A stretch of DNA of 64,000 nucleotides from Salinibacillus xinjiangensis (GCF_009649735.1 NZ_WJNH01000002.1:1-64000), one strand, 5' to 3'; positions 33,723 to 43,462 are shown, numbered from the stretch's first letter. The notes: generated by a model not told the origin, from the sequence alone. Translations and numbers: made by a program.

Positions 33723-34493
33723 TTAAGAGTTCTTTTCACATAAAAACATGGATTCATCAATTTGCAAGGAATGTATACATTCACCTTGCTTTTTAATCTG
33801 AAAATAGTGAAGTTGTTCCTTCGACCCGCTTAGAATAAAATCTCGAACCTTTGATTGTTGTTCTTCCGTATCTGTTGTTCTATGTACCCAGCTATCATAT
33901 TCATAGGTTTTCTTTCTGCATTCCTCTTTCTGCATGACTAAATCGTTGTCATCGAACAGTTGTTTCCACTCCCTTGTCGATAAGCATTTCACGTGGCTAT
34001 AATCTCGCAATTGTTCAAATGTATTCATATAGCTTGCTAGATTTTCATCGTTTGGCGCAACATTATCAACAAGCATCATTTTCCCACCTGGCTTTAACAC
34101 TCTTGATACCTCTGAAACAAACTTACTTGGATGCGGAAAATGGTGTGGCGCGATTCGACAAGTGACCGCATCAAAGGTGTGATTCAAAAAGGGTAATTCT
34201 TCCGCATCAGCTAAAACATAAAAAATGTTATCCAAATCCTTAAGATTTTTTGAGGTGTTTTCTAGCATTTCCTTAGTAAGGTCAGTAGAAAAAACCTGTT
34301 TCACATATGGAGATACATGCTTTGCGACATGTCCCCCACCAGTCGCAACATCGAGTACAACCCAACTTTGTTCTGGACTTAACCATTGAACAAGCTTTTC
34401 TAAGTCATCCGCTTTTGCATGAGTTATACTCTCTACATAGGATTGTGGATTTTTCGAAAATTGCGCTCTCACTTTAGCCTTCTCATCGTTCAT
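33723..34493 (-). CDS. SAM-dependent methyltransferase (UbiE/type 11 family)
   Basis: A 256-aa class I methyltransferase. The SAM-binding motif is VLDVATGGGHVAKHV (near residue 50), followed by acidic VLADAEELPFLNHTFDAVTCR and the post-motif VLKPGGKMMLVDNV. The substrate is unknown. Its ATG overlaps the permease stop by one base at 34493, so the two minus-strand genes form one unit with the permease first. Confidence 0.85.
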   Translation of the reverse strand: MNDEKAKVRAQFSKNPQSYVESITHAKADDLEKLVQWLSPEQSWVVLDVATGGGHVAKHVSPYVKQVFSTDLTKEMLENTSKNLKDLDNIFYVLADAEELPFLNHTFDAVTCRIAPHHFPHPSKFVSEVSRVLKPGGKMMLVDNVAPNDENLASYMNTFEQLRDYSHVKCLSTREWKQLFDDNDLVMQKEECRKKTYEYDSWVHRTTDTEEQQSKVRDFILSGSKEQLHYFQIKKQGECIHSLQIDESMFLCEKNS

Positions 34494-35596
34494 TAAGCTT
34501 CCCCCTTATTTTTTGACCATTTTCTTTTCATTATAATAGTCAATAACGCAAGTATACCAGGAATGATAACTTGTAATGGAATATGAATATATGTTGGTAC
34601 AACTTCAAGCCCAATTTGTATATGCTTAAGCCAATTCCCTGCGATTACCTTTGATAAAAACACCACAGAGATTGCAGCGATTATAATGATCGGCTTTTGA
34701 TAGTTCGATGTAACGGTATACCTAATTCCTAAAAGACCGGCATAGAAAAAGATAATAATTTTAAAAAAACCACCGATGACCATAATTACAACTGCTATAG
34801 GGTCTATTCTTTCTAGAAAACCTCCAATAGAAACCTTCTCAATCGTGTCAAGCAGTGGGAAAAGTGTTCGATTTAGTTGATCAACACCTAACGTCATAAT
34901 ATTTATTGTCATCGTTAAGCTTAACACTAATCCACTAAATAAAATGGCCAATATTCCAGTCTTAAGAGTCCCCTTTTGTTTTTTTACATAAGGGAGTAGC
35001 ATCGTAAAAACAATTAATTCCCCAAAAGGTATGGTAATGGTCTCGGGAAAGACGGTAGATAATACAGGGGCTAATCCATTTTCTAATGTAGGCTGTAAAT
35101 TTTCTGGCTTTAAATCTACAGATATAAATATTAACACATATAAAATAAACGTAAACAGTCCTAGTATGTAAAATAAAATTTCCCCTGTCCGAGCGATAAC
35201 CTCCAACCCTTTAAAGCAACCGTATACAATGACAATCATCATTAAAGAATTGACTACCATTATCGGGGTATCCTGTAATAAACCTGTTGTGATCAGCTCC
35301 CCAAAATCTCTTAACACTCTTGAAGATATATAAAAGAAATAACTTAGATAGATGAAGCCTAAAGTTTTCCCCAAGAATTTACCGACCACTTTCTCTAGGT
35401 ATACTGAAAGTGGCGTTTCAGGGAATTTTTTATACATATAACCATAAAGTAAAAAGATGAAAATACCGATGAACATGCCAAGAAAAATGGCCATCCATGC
35501 ATCCTGTTTCGCATCTGTACCAACACCGACTACAATGGCACTTCCTAATTCAAATGTGACCATTAAGACAAATAACTGCACCTGGCTAATTTTCAT
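34493..35596 (-). CDS. GerAB/GrkB-type spore germination permease, orphan
   Basis: A 367-aa membrane protein with about ten helices, beginning MKISQVQLFVLMVTFELGSAIVVGVG, a typical GerAB N-terminus (APC-fold germinant-receptor B subunit). I start at ATG 35596 for that reason; the frame extends nine codons up. Receptors normally need A and C subunits, and neither gerAA nor gerAC is nearby. The downstream neighbour is a methyltransferase. It is expected in the inner spore membrane if expressed during sporulation. Confidence 0.88.
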   Translation of the reverse strand: MKISQVQLFVLMVTFELGSAIVVGVGTDAKQDAWMAIFLGMFIGIFIFLLYGYMYKKFPETPLSVYLEKVVGKFLGKTLGFIYLSYFFYISSRVLRDFGELITTGLLQDTPIMVVNSLMMIVIVYGCFKGLEVIARTGEILFYILGLFTFILYVLIFISVDLKPENLQPTLENGLAPVLSTVFPETITIPFGELIVFTMLLPYVKKQKGTLKTGILAILFSGLVLSLTMTINIMTLGVDQLNRTLFPLLDTIEKVSIGGFLERIDPIAVVIMVIGGFFKIIIFFYAGLLGIRYTVTSNYQKPIIIIAAISVVFLSKVIAGNWLKHIQIGLEVVPTYIHIPLQVIIPGILALLTIIMKRKWSKNKGEA

Positions 35597-35713
35597 TGCT
35601 TTAACTAGACCTTTCTTATACATCCATTGGTTCAGTTAGTTTGCCCAAGATACGCAGGATTAATTAAACAGAAATATAAGAAGGGATGACGTGATGTGTC
35701 ATCCCATGATTAT

Positions 35714-37243
35714 TTATACTGGATATACCCCATGTTTTCTTTTTGTGAATTTCAAATTCTTGGTTTCATAGGCTTCAAGACGCTTGCCTAATTCATTACG
35801 TAATTCATCAGGTTGAACAATGTCATCCACAACCATTTCTGAAGCAAGTCGGTAAATGTCAATGTTCTCTTTGTATTCCTCTTGCTTTTCCTTTACAAAT
35901 TGTGGGCGCTCTTCCTCAGGTAGCTCCGCAATTTTATTTGCATACACAGCATTAACAGCCGCTTCAGGCCCCATAACAGCAATTTGGGCCGATGGTAAAG
36001 CGAGACAGCAATCAGGTTCAAAGGCAGGTCCTGCCATAGCATAAAGTCCTGCTCCATATGCTTTCCTAACGATGACCGATATTTTTGTTACAGTAGCTTC
36101 ACTCATAGCTGAGATCATTTTAGCCCCATGACGAATGATTCCGGCCCTTTCCACTTTGGTTCCAATCATAAAGCCAGGAATATCAGCTAAGAAAATAATC
36201 GGAATGTGGAACGCGTCACATAAGGTGATGAACTTGGCTGCTTTATCAGCTGAATCATGAAATAATACGCCACCCTTCATACGTGGTTGGTTAGCAATGA
36301 TTCCTACAGAGCGTCCATCTATTCGTGCAAAACCTGTAATGAGCTCTTTTGCAAATTCACGCTTAATCTCACAGAATGAATCTTCATCAATCAGACGTTT
36401 GATCAATTCATACATGTCAAAAGGTGCATTTTGATTTTCTGGAATTAATTCAGATATACTCTTTTCAACCTTTTCCGTTTCCTTTTTTTCTAGTCTTTTC
36501 GGTGTTGATTTATAGTTTGCAGGAAAATACGTTAAGTATTTACGAGTATAGGTAATCGCTTCTTCTTCATTTGGAACAAGTACATCACCAACACCAGAGA
36601 CAGAACAATGCATTCTTGCACCGCCCATTTCCTCTAGTGAAACCTTCTCCCCTATGACCTTTTCCGCCATTCGCGGGGAGCCTAAATACATAGAGGCATT
36701 CCCATCCACCATGACGACAATGTCACAAAAAGCAGGAATGTAGGCACCTCCAGCAGCTGATGGTCCAAACAACAAGCAAACCTGCGGAACACGTCCAGAC
36801 AGCTTCACCTGATTATAAAAGATTCTTCCTGCCCCACGTCGACCTGGGAACATTTCCACTTGGTCTGTTATTCTAGCTCCTGCAGAGTCCACAAGATATA
36901 GCATCGGGACCTCTAGTTTTTCAGCTGTTTCTTGAATCCGGAGTATTTTTTCAACAGTTCGCGCACCCCAGGAACCTGCCTTTACAGTAGAGTCATTTGC
37001 CATCGCACAAACCGTTTGACCATGTATTTTCCCAATACCTGTGACAACACCGTCTGCTGGTAAACTTCCATCAACGCAATTTGCAAAGAAGGCATCCTCG
37101 ATATTTATATCATCATCAAAAAGCTTTTCTAGACGCTCCCGTACAAATAATTTCCCTTTTTCCTGATTTTTAAGGTGATACTTCTCCGCCCCACCTCGTT
37201 TAATTTGCTCTGTCTGCTGTAATAATTTTTCATCGTATGTCAT
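35714..37243 (-). CDS. Acyl-CoA carboxylase carboxyltransferase subunit (methylcrotonyl-CoA type, YngE-like)
   Basis: A 509-aa carboxyltransferase with N- and C-terminal crotonase-like halves. Motifs include DSAGARITDQVEMFPGRRGAGRIFYNQ and LFGPSAAGGAYIPAFCD. The second half has RAGIIRHGAKMISA and IVRKAYGAGLYAMAG. It transfers CO2 from carboxybiotin to an acyl-CoA. Its operon with HMG-CoA lyase, enoyl-CoA hydratase and acyl-CoA dehydrogenase points to 3-methylcrotonyl-CoA in leucine degradation. Propionyl-CoA specificity cannot be excluded. Confidence 0.88.
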   Translation of the reverse strand: MTYDEKLLQQTEQIKRGGAEKYHLKNQEKGKLFVRERLEKLFDDDINIEDAFFANCVDGSLPADGVVTGIGKIHGQTVCAMANDSTVKAGSWGARTVEKILRIQETAEKLEVPMLYLVDSAGARITDQVEMFPGRRGAGRIFYNQVKLSGRVPQVCLLFGPSAAGGAYIPAFCDIVVMVDGNASMYLGSPRMAEKVIGEKVSLEEMGGARMHCSVSGVGDVLVPNEEEAITYTRKYLTYFPANYKSTPKRLEKKETEKVEKSISELIPENQNAPFDMYELIKRLIDEDSFCEIKREFAKELITGFARIDGRSVGIIANQPRMKGGVLFHDSADKAAKFITLCDAFHIPIIFLADIPGFMIGTKVERAGIIRHGAKMISAMSEATVTKISVIVRKAYGAGLYAMAGPAFEPDCCLALPSAQIAVMGPEAAVNAVYANKIAELPEEERPQFVKEKQEEYKENIDIYRLASEMVVDDIVQPDELRNELGKRLEAYETKNLKFTKRKHGVYPV

Positions 37244-37265
37244 GCTATCACTCCTTTAACCACGA

Positions 37266-38045
37266 TTACTTGCCCATATAATTTGGTTTTCTTTTCTCTT
37301 TAAAGGCTTTAATGCCTTCCATTCGATCCTCAGTCGGAATGGTTTCCTTATAGCACTTTTCTTCTATTTTTAATCCGCTTGAGAGGTCTGTATCAAGTCC
37401 TAGCCGTATAGCTTTTTTCGCCTGTTGTACGCCAATTGGCCCGTTACTAGCTATAGCTCTAGCAACCGATAACACCTCTTCTACTAATCTACCTCGTTCA
37501 ACAAGCTGCTCGACAATACCATATTCATAGGCCTCTGTACTAGACAACCGGTTGGCAGTTAAAATCAAATAGTTTGCCTTCCCAGGTCCGATTAGACGAG
37601 GTAATCTTTGGGTTCCACCTGCTCCAGGGATGATGCCAAGTGAAGTTTCCGTAAGTCCCATCTTGGCCTCTGTACTCGCTATTCGAATATCACAGGCTAA
37701 CGCTAACTCTAATCCGCCGCCAAATGCAGCACCCTTCATAGCTGCTATTGATGGTATAGATAACTGCTCTACGCGTGTGAGTGTTTGCTTAATTGAGCGA
37801 ACGGCCTGAATCACTTCCGCATCTGACATTCCTTCCCGTTCCTTTAAATCTGCTCCAGCACAAAAAGCCTTTTCACCGCTCCCTTTGACCACCAGGACTC
37901 GGAGCTTTTTATTAGCCTCTACCTGGTCTAGTACTGTATTAAAGTCCTGTAGTAGCTTGCTGGAAAAAGCATTAGCTGCATAGGGGCGATTTAGCGTAAT
38001 CAATCCAATATGCTGATCAATGACGTCAAATAAAACCGTACTCAT
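37266..38045 (-). CDS. Enoyl-CoA hydratase/isomerase family, likely methylglutaconyl-CoA hydratase (YngF-like)
   Basis: A 259-aa crotonase. Oxyanion-hole motifs are FCAGADLKEREGM and AAFGGGLELALACDIRIA; the catalytic Glu region is LGIIPGAGGTQRLPR. The start ATG is 3 bp after the lyase stop, indicating tight coupling. In context it would hydrate 3-methylglutaconyl-CoA to HMG-CoA. Confidence 0.88.
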   Translation of the reverse strand: MSTVLFDVIDQHIGLITLNRPYAANAFSSKLLQDFNTVLDQVEANKKLRVLVVKGSGEKAFCAGADLKEREGMSDAEVIQAVRSIKQTLTRVEQLSIPSIAAMKGAAFGGGLELALACDIRIASTEAKMGLTETSLGIIPGAGGTQRLPRLIGPGKANYLILTANRLSSTEAYEYGIVEQLVERGRLVEEVLSVARAIASNGPIGVQQAKKAIRLGLDTDLSSGLKIEEKCYKETIPTEDRMEGIKAFKEKRKPNYMGK

Positions 38046-38048
38046 TTC

Positions 38049-38954
38049 TTACTCCCTCCCTTGATTGAGAATTTGCATTTGGTGACTAGATAATGATTTT
38101 TTCATTTTGCTTTGAATGAAGGAGGCGGCTTGTAACAGTTTTTCACGGTCAATATTGGTTTCTATCCCCATTCCATTTAACATATAGAACAGGTCATCTG
38201 TTGCGAGATTTCCAGATGCACCTTTGGCATATGGACAACCGCCAAGACCTCCTAATGCGCTATCAAATGTATCAAATCCTAGTTCCATTGCTACTAAGCA
38301 ATTGGCAAGGGCAGTTCCTCGGGTATCATGAAAATGAAGTGCGACCTTTTGCTCTGGTAAATGTTCTCGAAATTCAGTTAAAAAATGCTGAACTTGTAGT
38401 GGATTTGCCACCCCAATCGTGTCTCCAATCGATAGTTCATCTATCCCCATGTCAAATAAGGTTTTGGAAACCTGAATGACATCCTTCACGTCAATATCTC
38501 CTTCATAGGGACATCCAAATGCTGTGGAGACATATCCACGAACACTTTTTTGCTGTTTTTTCGCACCAAGCACAACCTCTTCTAGCACAGGATAAGTTTC
38601 TTCTATGGATTTATTTATATTTTTTCGATTATGGGATTCACTCGCTGACATAAAAACAGATATTTCATCTACATTAGCCTCCAACGCTCGCTCCAAGCCT
38701 TTTTTATTGGGCACAAGTGCAGCGTAGGTAATATCCTTTTCTCTCTCAATCCCCTTTGCAACTTCAATTGCATCTGCTAATTGAGAGATCCATTTGGGAT
38801 GGACAAAGGATGTTATTTCAATATAAGATAGTCCTGTTTGAGACAAGAGATTGATCCAGTCAATTTTATCCTCCGTTCGAATCATGTCCGATTCATTCTG
38901 TAAGCCGTCTCTTGGTCCTACTTCTTTTATCGTAACGTGTTTAGGTAATGCCAA
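38049..38954 (-). CDS. Hydroxymethylglutaryl-CoA lyase (YngG-like)
   Basis: A 301-aa TIM-barrel lyase that splits HMG-CoA into acetoacetate and acetyl-CoA. It begins near VTIKEVGPRDGLQNE, has metal ligands in LHFHDTRGTALAN, and the active-site loop GGLGGCPYAKGASGN with its catalytic Cys. It starts with TTG 38954 after GAAAGGAGG. It completes the leucine route. Confidence 0.93.
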   Translation of the reverse strand: MALPKHVTIKEVGPRDGLQNESDMIRTEDKIDWINLLSQTGLSYIEITSFVHPKWISQLADAIEVAKGIEREKDITYAALVPNKKGLERALEANVDEISVFMSASESHNRKNINKSIEETYPVLEEVVLGAKKQQKSVRGYVSTAFGCPYEGDIDVKDVIQVSKTLFDMGIDELSIGDTIGVANPLQVQHFLTEFREHLPEQKVALHFHDTRGTALANCLVAMELGFDTFDSALGGLGGCPYAKGASGNLATDDLFYMLNGMGIETNIDREKLLQAASFIQSKMKKSLSSHQMQILNQGRE

Positions 38955-38986
38955 TTGATAACCTCCTTTCTAACGACGAAAAGCTA

Positions 38987-39199
38987 TTACTCTATTGTCG
39001 CAATCACATCTCCTTCATTCACAAAATCACCTTCAGCCACCTTGATTTCCTTTATAACCCCTTCAGCTTCAGCACTCACCGGGATTTCCATTTTCATCGA
39101 TTCTAAAATCACAACGTCCTGACCATTCTCAACCGTATCTCCTTCTTGAACAACAATTTTCCATACACTACCTGCCATATTTGCAACGATTTGATTCAT
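38987..39199 (-). CDS. Biotin carboxyl carrier protein
   Basis: A 70-aa single biotinyl domain with the biotinylation site VILESMKMEIPV (Lys near residue 36). It is the mobile carrier between the biotin carboxylase gene upstream and the carboxyltransferase downstream. A small separate carrier is typical of the yngHB arrangement. Confidence 0.92.
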   Translation of the reverse strand: MNQIVANMAGSVWKIVVQEGDTVENGQDVVILESMKMEIPVSAEAEGVIKEIKVAEGDFVNEGDVIATIE

Positions 39200-39214
39200 T
39201 ATTGACCTCTCCTT

Positions 39215-40558
39215 TTATACTTGAATGGATTCTTGAATAAATGAAGTTCTTGTCATCCCACTTTGGAAAGTAGGGTCTTGCACAACCTTCTGTAGTAAAG
39301 GAATATTGGTTTTAATCCCTTCCACTTGGTAATTCTCCAATGCCTCTTGTAACCTTTCAATGACCTCTTTACGCGTCCCACCAGTGACAATTAATTTAGC
39401 GATCATTGGATCATAAAATGGTGTGACTTTACTTCCTTGTTCCACTGCTAGTTCATTACGAATGTGATTTCCTTCTGGTGGTTGAACAATAGTAATCGTC
39501 CCAGGTGAAGGAAAGAATGTTTTGGGATCCTCTGCATATATGCGAACCTCGATAGCATGGCCATTAATTGAAAGATCAGCCTGACTGATATTCAATGGTT
39601 TACCTGTTGCGATATCCAATTGTTCTTTGACTAAATCCAAACCCGTTATTTCTTCCGTGACAGGATGCTCGACCTGTAATCTCGTATTCATTTCTAAAAA
39701 GTAGAAATTTTGCTCCTCATCTACTAAAAACTCAATGGTTCCTGCATTTGCATACTGAATAGCCTTAGCAGCCTGAATAGATGCCTCTCCCATCTTACGT
39801 CTCGTCTCCTCTGTTAAGAGAGGGGATGGGGCTTCTTCTAATACTTTTTGATGCCTCCTTTGAATGGAGCATTCCCTTTCAAACAAGTAAATGGCATCTC
39901 CATGCTGATCTGCTAACAATTGAATTTCTACATGGTGAGCGTTTTCGATGACTTTTTCTAAAAACATCGTTCCATCACCAAAGAAATTTTTTGCACGCTG
40001 AGAGTTGCCTTCATAGGCCTTAATTAGTTCTTCCTCATTTTGAACAATTTGCATCCCGATGCCGCCTCCACCAGCAGAGGCCTTAAGCATAATCGGGTAA
40101 CCTATTTCATTTGCCCTGACTTTGGCATCCTCAACATCTACAATTGGATCCTCTGTACCTGGAATAACGGGAACGCCTGCTTCTTTCATCGTTTTTCTCG
40201 CTTCAATTTTACTGCCCATTTTCTCAATACATTCAGCTGATGGACCGATAAAAGTAATCTGATTCACTTCGCATTGTTTAGCAAATAAAGGATTCTCACT
40301 TAAAAGTCCATATCCTGGATGAATCGCGTCCACATTTGTCTCTTTAGCTATTTCTATGATTCTATTTTTATTTAAATAACTTTCATTTACACGGTTTCCG
40401 CCAACACAGTAGCTTTCATCTGCCATTTTGACAAAAGGTGCTGACTCGTCAGCCTCTGAATAAATGGCGACGGTCTTTATATTGTATTTTTGGCAAGTTC
40501 GAATAATTCGAGCGGCAATCTCACCACGGTTAGCTACTAATATTTTTTGAAAACTCAA
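39215..40558 (-). CDS. Biotin carboxylase subunit of an acyl-CoA carboxylase (YngH-like)
   Basis: A 447-aa ATP-grasp carboxylase. The N-terminal domain reads SFQKILVANRGEIAARIIR, then MKASAGGGGIGM (glycine-rich ATP loop), ERECSIQRRHQKVLEEAPSP and the active-site EMNTRLQVEHPVTE. TTG 40558 is chosen because GAGGAGG lies 8 nt upstream; the frame extends seven codons higher into the previous gene's 3' end. It carboxylates biotin on the small carrier protein. Confidence 0.93.
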   Translation of the reverse strand: MSFQKILVANRGEIAARIIRTCQKYNIKTVAIYSEADESAPFVKMADESYCVGGNRVNESYLNKNRIIEIAKETNVDAIHPGYGLLSENPLFAKQCEVNQITFIGPSAECIEKMGSKIEARKTMKEAGVPVIPGTEDPIVDVEDAKVRANEIGYPIMLKASAGGGGIGMQIVQNEEELIKAYEGNSQRAKNFFGDGTMFLEKVIENAHHVEIQLLADQHGDAIYLFERECSIQRRHQKVLEEAPSPLLTEETRRKMGEASIQAAKAIQYANAGTIEFLVDEEQNFYFLEMNTRLQVEHPVTEEITGLDLVKEQLDIATGKPLNISQADLSINGHAIEVRIYAEDPKTFFPSPGTITIVQPPEGNHIRNELAVEQGSKVTPFYDPMIAKLIVTGGTRKEVIERLQEALENYQVEGIKTNIPLLQKVVQDPTFQSGMTRTSFIQESIQV

Positions 40559-40572
40559 AAGGCATTCCTCCT

Positions 40573-41715
40573 CTAGCATCCTAGTTGTCTAGCAATGACC
40601 AGTCTCTGAATCTCAGAAGTTCCTTCTCCAATTTCTAATAGCTTGGCATCACGCAAGTAGCGTTCCACCTCATATTCCCGCATATAGCCATATCCTCCGT
40701 GAATCTGAATGGCTTGATTGGACGCTCGGAACGCAGTTTCTGTTGCATAAAGCTTGGCAAAGGCAGACTCCTTGGTAAATGGTTTATTTTGATCCTTTAA
40801 CCACGCTGCCTTGTAAACCATGTTTCTCGCTAGCTCTACTTCCATAGCCATATCAGCTAGCTTAAACTGGATGGCTTGGAACTTTGAAATGGGCTTACCG
40901 AATTGTTTTCGCTCTTTAGCATAAGCTAATGCTTTTTCATAAGCAGCCTGTGCGATTCCAAGACCTAAAGCTGCAATGGAGATTCTACCTCCATCAAGTG
41001 TGTATAAAAACTGTTTAAACCCTTTTTCAGGATCTCCAAGTAGGTTCTCCTTTGGTACGCGCACATCTTCAAGAATAATTTCAGCCGTGTCCGAGCCACG
41101 AACACCCATTTTGTCATACGCACTGCGAATCGTTAGTCCTTCTGCATCTGTTGGTACAATAAGAGCTGAAATAATCTTTTTCCCTTTCTCATCCTTTCCT
41201 GTCACAGCCGTCACGGTTATCGTTTTCGCAAAACTGGCATTCGTGATAAAACATTTCTCTCCATTAATGACATACTCATCTCCTACAAGCTCTGCAGTTG
41301 TCTCTGTTCCACCTGCATCAGACCCTGCGTTCGGTTCCGTTAAACCAAAGGAGCCTAAGCCTTTCCCAGATGCGAGGGGGACAAGGAATTTCTGTTTTTG
41401 CTCTTCTGTACCAAAATAATAGATTGGAGATGCACCTAGTGATACGGCAGCAGCATAGCTTAATCCTGTGCTTCCACACACACGCCCAATTTCCTCAACG
41501 GCAATGGCATACATTAAGGTATCTCCACCAGAACCACCGTATTCTTCGGGAAAAGGAATCCCTAGCAACCCCAATTTTCCCAACTCATCAAATATGTCCT
41601 CTGGAAATTCAGCTTTTTGGTCAATCTCAATAGTTCTTGGCTTGATTACACTTTCCGCAAAATCTCTAACCATTTTCCGCGTCATTTCCTGCTCTTTAGT
41701 TAACTCAAAGTTCAT
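40573..41715 (-). CDS. Acyl-CoA dehydrogenase, probably isovaleryl-CoA dehydrogenase (YngJ-like)
   Basis: A 380-aa flavoprotein of the acyl-CoA dehydrogenase family. It has signatures CFITNASFA and [23 protein letters not shown], and the C-terminal [21 protein letters not shown]. The position in the leucine operon makes isovaleryl-CoA the likely substrate. ATG 41715 follows AAGGGGG; the preceding TTG is too close. It is the first enzyme gene after the putative operator at 41741. Confidence 0.88.
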   Translation of the reverse strand: MNFELTKEQEMTRKMVRDFAESVIKPRTIEIDQKAEFPEDIFDELGKLGLLGIPFPEEYGGSGGDTLMYAIAVEEIGRVCGSTGLSYAAAVSLGASPIYYFGTEEQKQKFLVPLASGKGLGSFGLTEPNAGSDAGGTETTAELVGDEYVINGEKCFITNASFAKTITVTAVTGKDEKGKKIISALIVPTDAEGLTIRSAYDKMGVRGSDTAEIILEDVRVPKENLLGDPEKGFKQFLYTLDGGRISIAALGLGIAQAAYEKALAYAKERKQFGKPISKFQAIQFKLADMAMEVELARNMVYKAAWLKDQNKPFTKESAFAKLYATETAFRASNQAIQIHGGYGYMREYEVERYLRDAKLLEIGEGTSEIQRLVIARQLGC

Positions 41716-41740
41716 CAAAATCCCCCTTATTTTGTTATAG

Positions 41741-41758
41741 ACCGACTAGTTGGTCGGT
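41741..41758. promoter_or_regulatory. Palindromic operator ahead of the leucine-degradation operon
   Basis: ACCGACTAGTTGGTCGGT has ACCGAC / GTCGGT arms around six bases. It lies 26 bp before the acyl-CoA dehydrogenase start and downstream of a TetR gene. ACCGAC-type palindromes are common TetR/FadR-like operators. Binding by this regulator is inferred. Confidence 0.6.
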
Positions 41759-41770
41759 TTAGCGCATAAA

Positions 41771-41784
41771 TGTAAGCGCTTTTA
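41771..41784. promoter_or_regulatory. cre-like CcpA site
   Basis: On the minus strand TAAAAGCGCTTACA matches the cre consensus TGWAANCGNTNWCA with one mismatch. It lies between the TetR gene and the leucine-degradation operon, where CcpA could repress the operon when glucose is present. Confidence 0.5.
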
Positions 41785-41804
41785 TTTAATTGCATAGATG
41801 AAAC

Positions 41805-42416
41805 CTACAGAAATAAATGACGAAATTCTGGCTCCTGTTTCGCTTCCTCCGTTAATATTCCTTGTAGGACAATGTCTGTAAAAATGGCTGCAATCTCCTC
41901 GATGGTTTTACTTCCATCTTTTCGGTACCATTTGTACGTCCAGTTGACCATACCTAGAATGGACATTCCTGTTATTTCGCTAGGTAGCTGTTTCCGAAAC
42001 TCGCCTAGCTCCTGACCATTTTCGATAACCTGGAATACAATTTGTTTAAATTGATCACGTTTCTTTTTGATAAGTTCTTCAAAATCTGGTTTTAAGTAAA
42101 TGCTTTCTTGGTAGAATACAGAGATGTGAGGTTTATACAAGTCAAAGACTCGCACAAACGATTGGATAATTGCATGTAGCTGTAATGTAGGTCTTTGGTA
42201 GGTTGTTACGGCTTTATTTGCTTTATTTAACACATAAGTAATAAAGGTATCATGAATTCTAAACAATAGTTCATCCTTGGATTGGAAATGATGATAAAAT
42301 CCACCCTTGGATGTCTGGCTGTGCTTTACAATATCACTGACGGTTACCCCATGAAAGCCATGTTTTTCAAAGAGTAATAAAGAGGATTCAATAATATTGT
42401 CTTTTAATTCACTCAT
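41805..42416 (-). CDS. TetR/AcrR-family regulator, likely repressor of the leucine/acyl-CoA operon
   Basis: A 203-aa protein with an N-terminal helix-turn-helix (GFHGVTVSDIVKHSQTSKGG then FYHHFQSKDELLF) and a C-terminal domain resembling those binding acyl-CoA or fatty acids (FadR-like). It is encoded directly upstream of the operon it probably controls, in the same orientation. The ACCGAC palindrome is the candidate operator. Confidence 0.85.
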   Translation of the reverse strand: MSELKDNIIESSLLLFEKHGFHGVTVSDIVKHSQTSKGGFYHHFQSKDELLFRIHDTFITYVLNKANKAVTTYQRPTLQLHAIIQSFVRVFDLYKPHISVFYQESIYLKPDFEELIKKKRDQFKQIVFQVIENGQELGEFRKQLPSEITGMSILGMVNWTYKWYRKDGSKTIEEIAAIFTDIVLQGILTEEAKQEPEFRHLFL

Positions 42417-42479
42417 GTATCAACTCCCTTTCCTATTTTATCATATCACAATTTTTTGAAAAGTTGCAATACAAAATAG

Positions 42480-42503
42480 CCCCGGGATGAATATCCCGAG
42501 ACT
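42480..42503 (-). terminator. Terminator after fabI
   Basis: CCCGGGAT and ATCCCGAG pair around a GAAT loop; on the minus strand the hairpin is followed by CTATTTTG. It is weak in U content. Confidence 0.55.
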
Positions 42504-42515
42504 AATATTTGGATC

Positions 42516-43289
42516 TTATAGTAGGTTAAATCCAGAGTCAACGTAAATAATTTCTCCAGTAACACCTCTCGATAAATGACTCATCATTGCCATGGTCATA
42601 TCCCCTACTTCATCCTTGGTTACATTTTTACGAAGGGGGGCTCGCTCTTCAACATCCTTCAAGATATCATTAAAGGATGGAATACCCTTTGCTGCAAGGG
42701 TGCGAATTGGGCCAGCTGAAATAGCATTAACCCTAATATTTTCTTTTCCTAAGTCCTCTGCTAGATACTTGATTGAGGTTTCAAGAGCCGCTTTGGCAAT
42801 CCCCATAACTTTGTACTCCGGAATAACCCGTTGTGCACCAAGGTAAGTCATGCCAATAATGGAGCCACCCTCTGTCATATAATTCTTAGCTTCTCTTGCT
42901 ACAGCAATAATCGAGTAAGCACTTGTATCGTTGGCAAATGCATAACCCTCTCGAGACGTATCCACAAAGTCACCTTTTAAGTCCTCTGCATGAGCAAAGG
43001 CGACGGAGTGAACAAGACCATGTATGACCCCAACGCGATCGCCAATTTCCTTAAATGCCTCAGCTATACTTTCATCATTGTTAACATCACATTGTACGAC
43101 TAGCTTTGCTTCAAAGTCATGTTTTTCTAATAGTTTATTGAGTTTCTTTTGGGATCTTTCTTGTCGGTATGTAAAAATAAGATTGGCGCCTGCACGATAT
43201 AAGGATTGAGCGACACCCCAAGCAATACTTCTTTCGTTTGCTACACCCATAATCACAATATTTTTATCCTTTAGTTGTAATAAATCCAC
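42516..43289 (-). CDS. fabI: Enoyl-ACP reductase, FabI type
   Basis: A 257-aa SDR enzyme catalysing the last reduction of fatty-acid elongation. NAD(P) motif is IVIMGVANERSIAWGVAQ. The active-site region has the FabI spacing Tyr-x6-Lys (MTYLGAQRVIPEYKVMGIAKAAL), followed by NAISAGPIRTLAAKGI. GTG 43289 has AGGAGG 6 nt upstream, whereas the in-frame ATG two codons earlier abuts that site. It is the target of triclosan-type inhibitors. Confidence 0.94.
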   Translation of the reverse strand: MDLLQLKDKNIVIMGVANERSIAWGVAQSLYRAGANLIFTYRQERSQKKLNKLLEKHDFEAKLVVQCDVNNDESIAEAFKEIGDRVGVIHGLVHSVAFAHAEDLKGDFVDTSREGYAFANDTSAYSIIAVAREAKNYMTEGGSIIGMTYLGAQRVIPEYKVMGIAKAALETSIKYLAEDLGKENIRVNAISAGPIRTLAAKGIPSFNDILKDVEERAPLRKNVTKDEVGDMTMAMMSHLSRGVTGEIIYVDSGFNLL

Positions 43290-43423
43290 TTTCATCCTCC
43301 TAAAACAAATCCAAGAATTGTTATCTATCATTAGTACCTGGTTCTAATATACATGAAATGGACAGGAAGTTCAATTTTTTAGATAAAAAACCCCCTGTAG
43401 TCCATAAAAACTACTCTATAAAA

Positions 43424-43458
43424 ACAACCTGTTTCCAATTTCGAAAACAGGTTGTCCT
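43424..43458 (-). terminator. Terminator after parC
   Basis: ACAACCTGTTT (43424-43434) pairs with AAACAGGTTGT (43445-43455). On the minus strand it is followed by TTTTAT. Confidence 0.8.
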
Positions 43459-43462
43459 TTTA

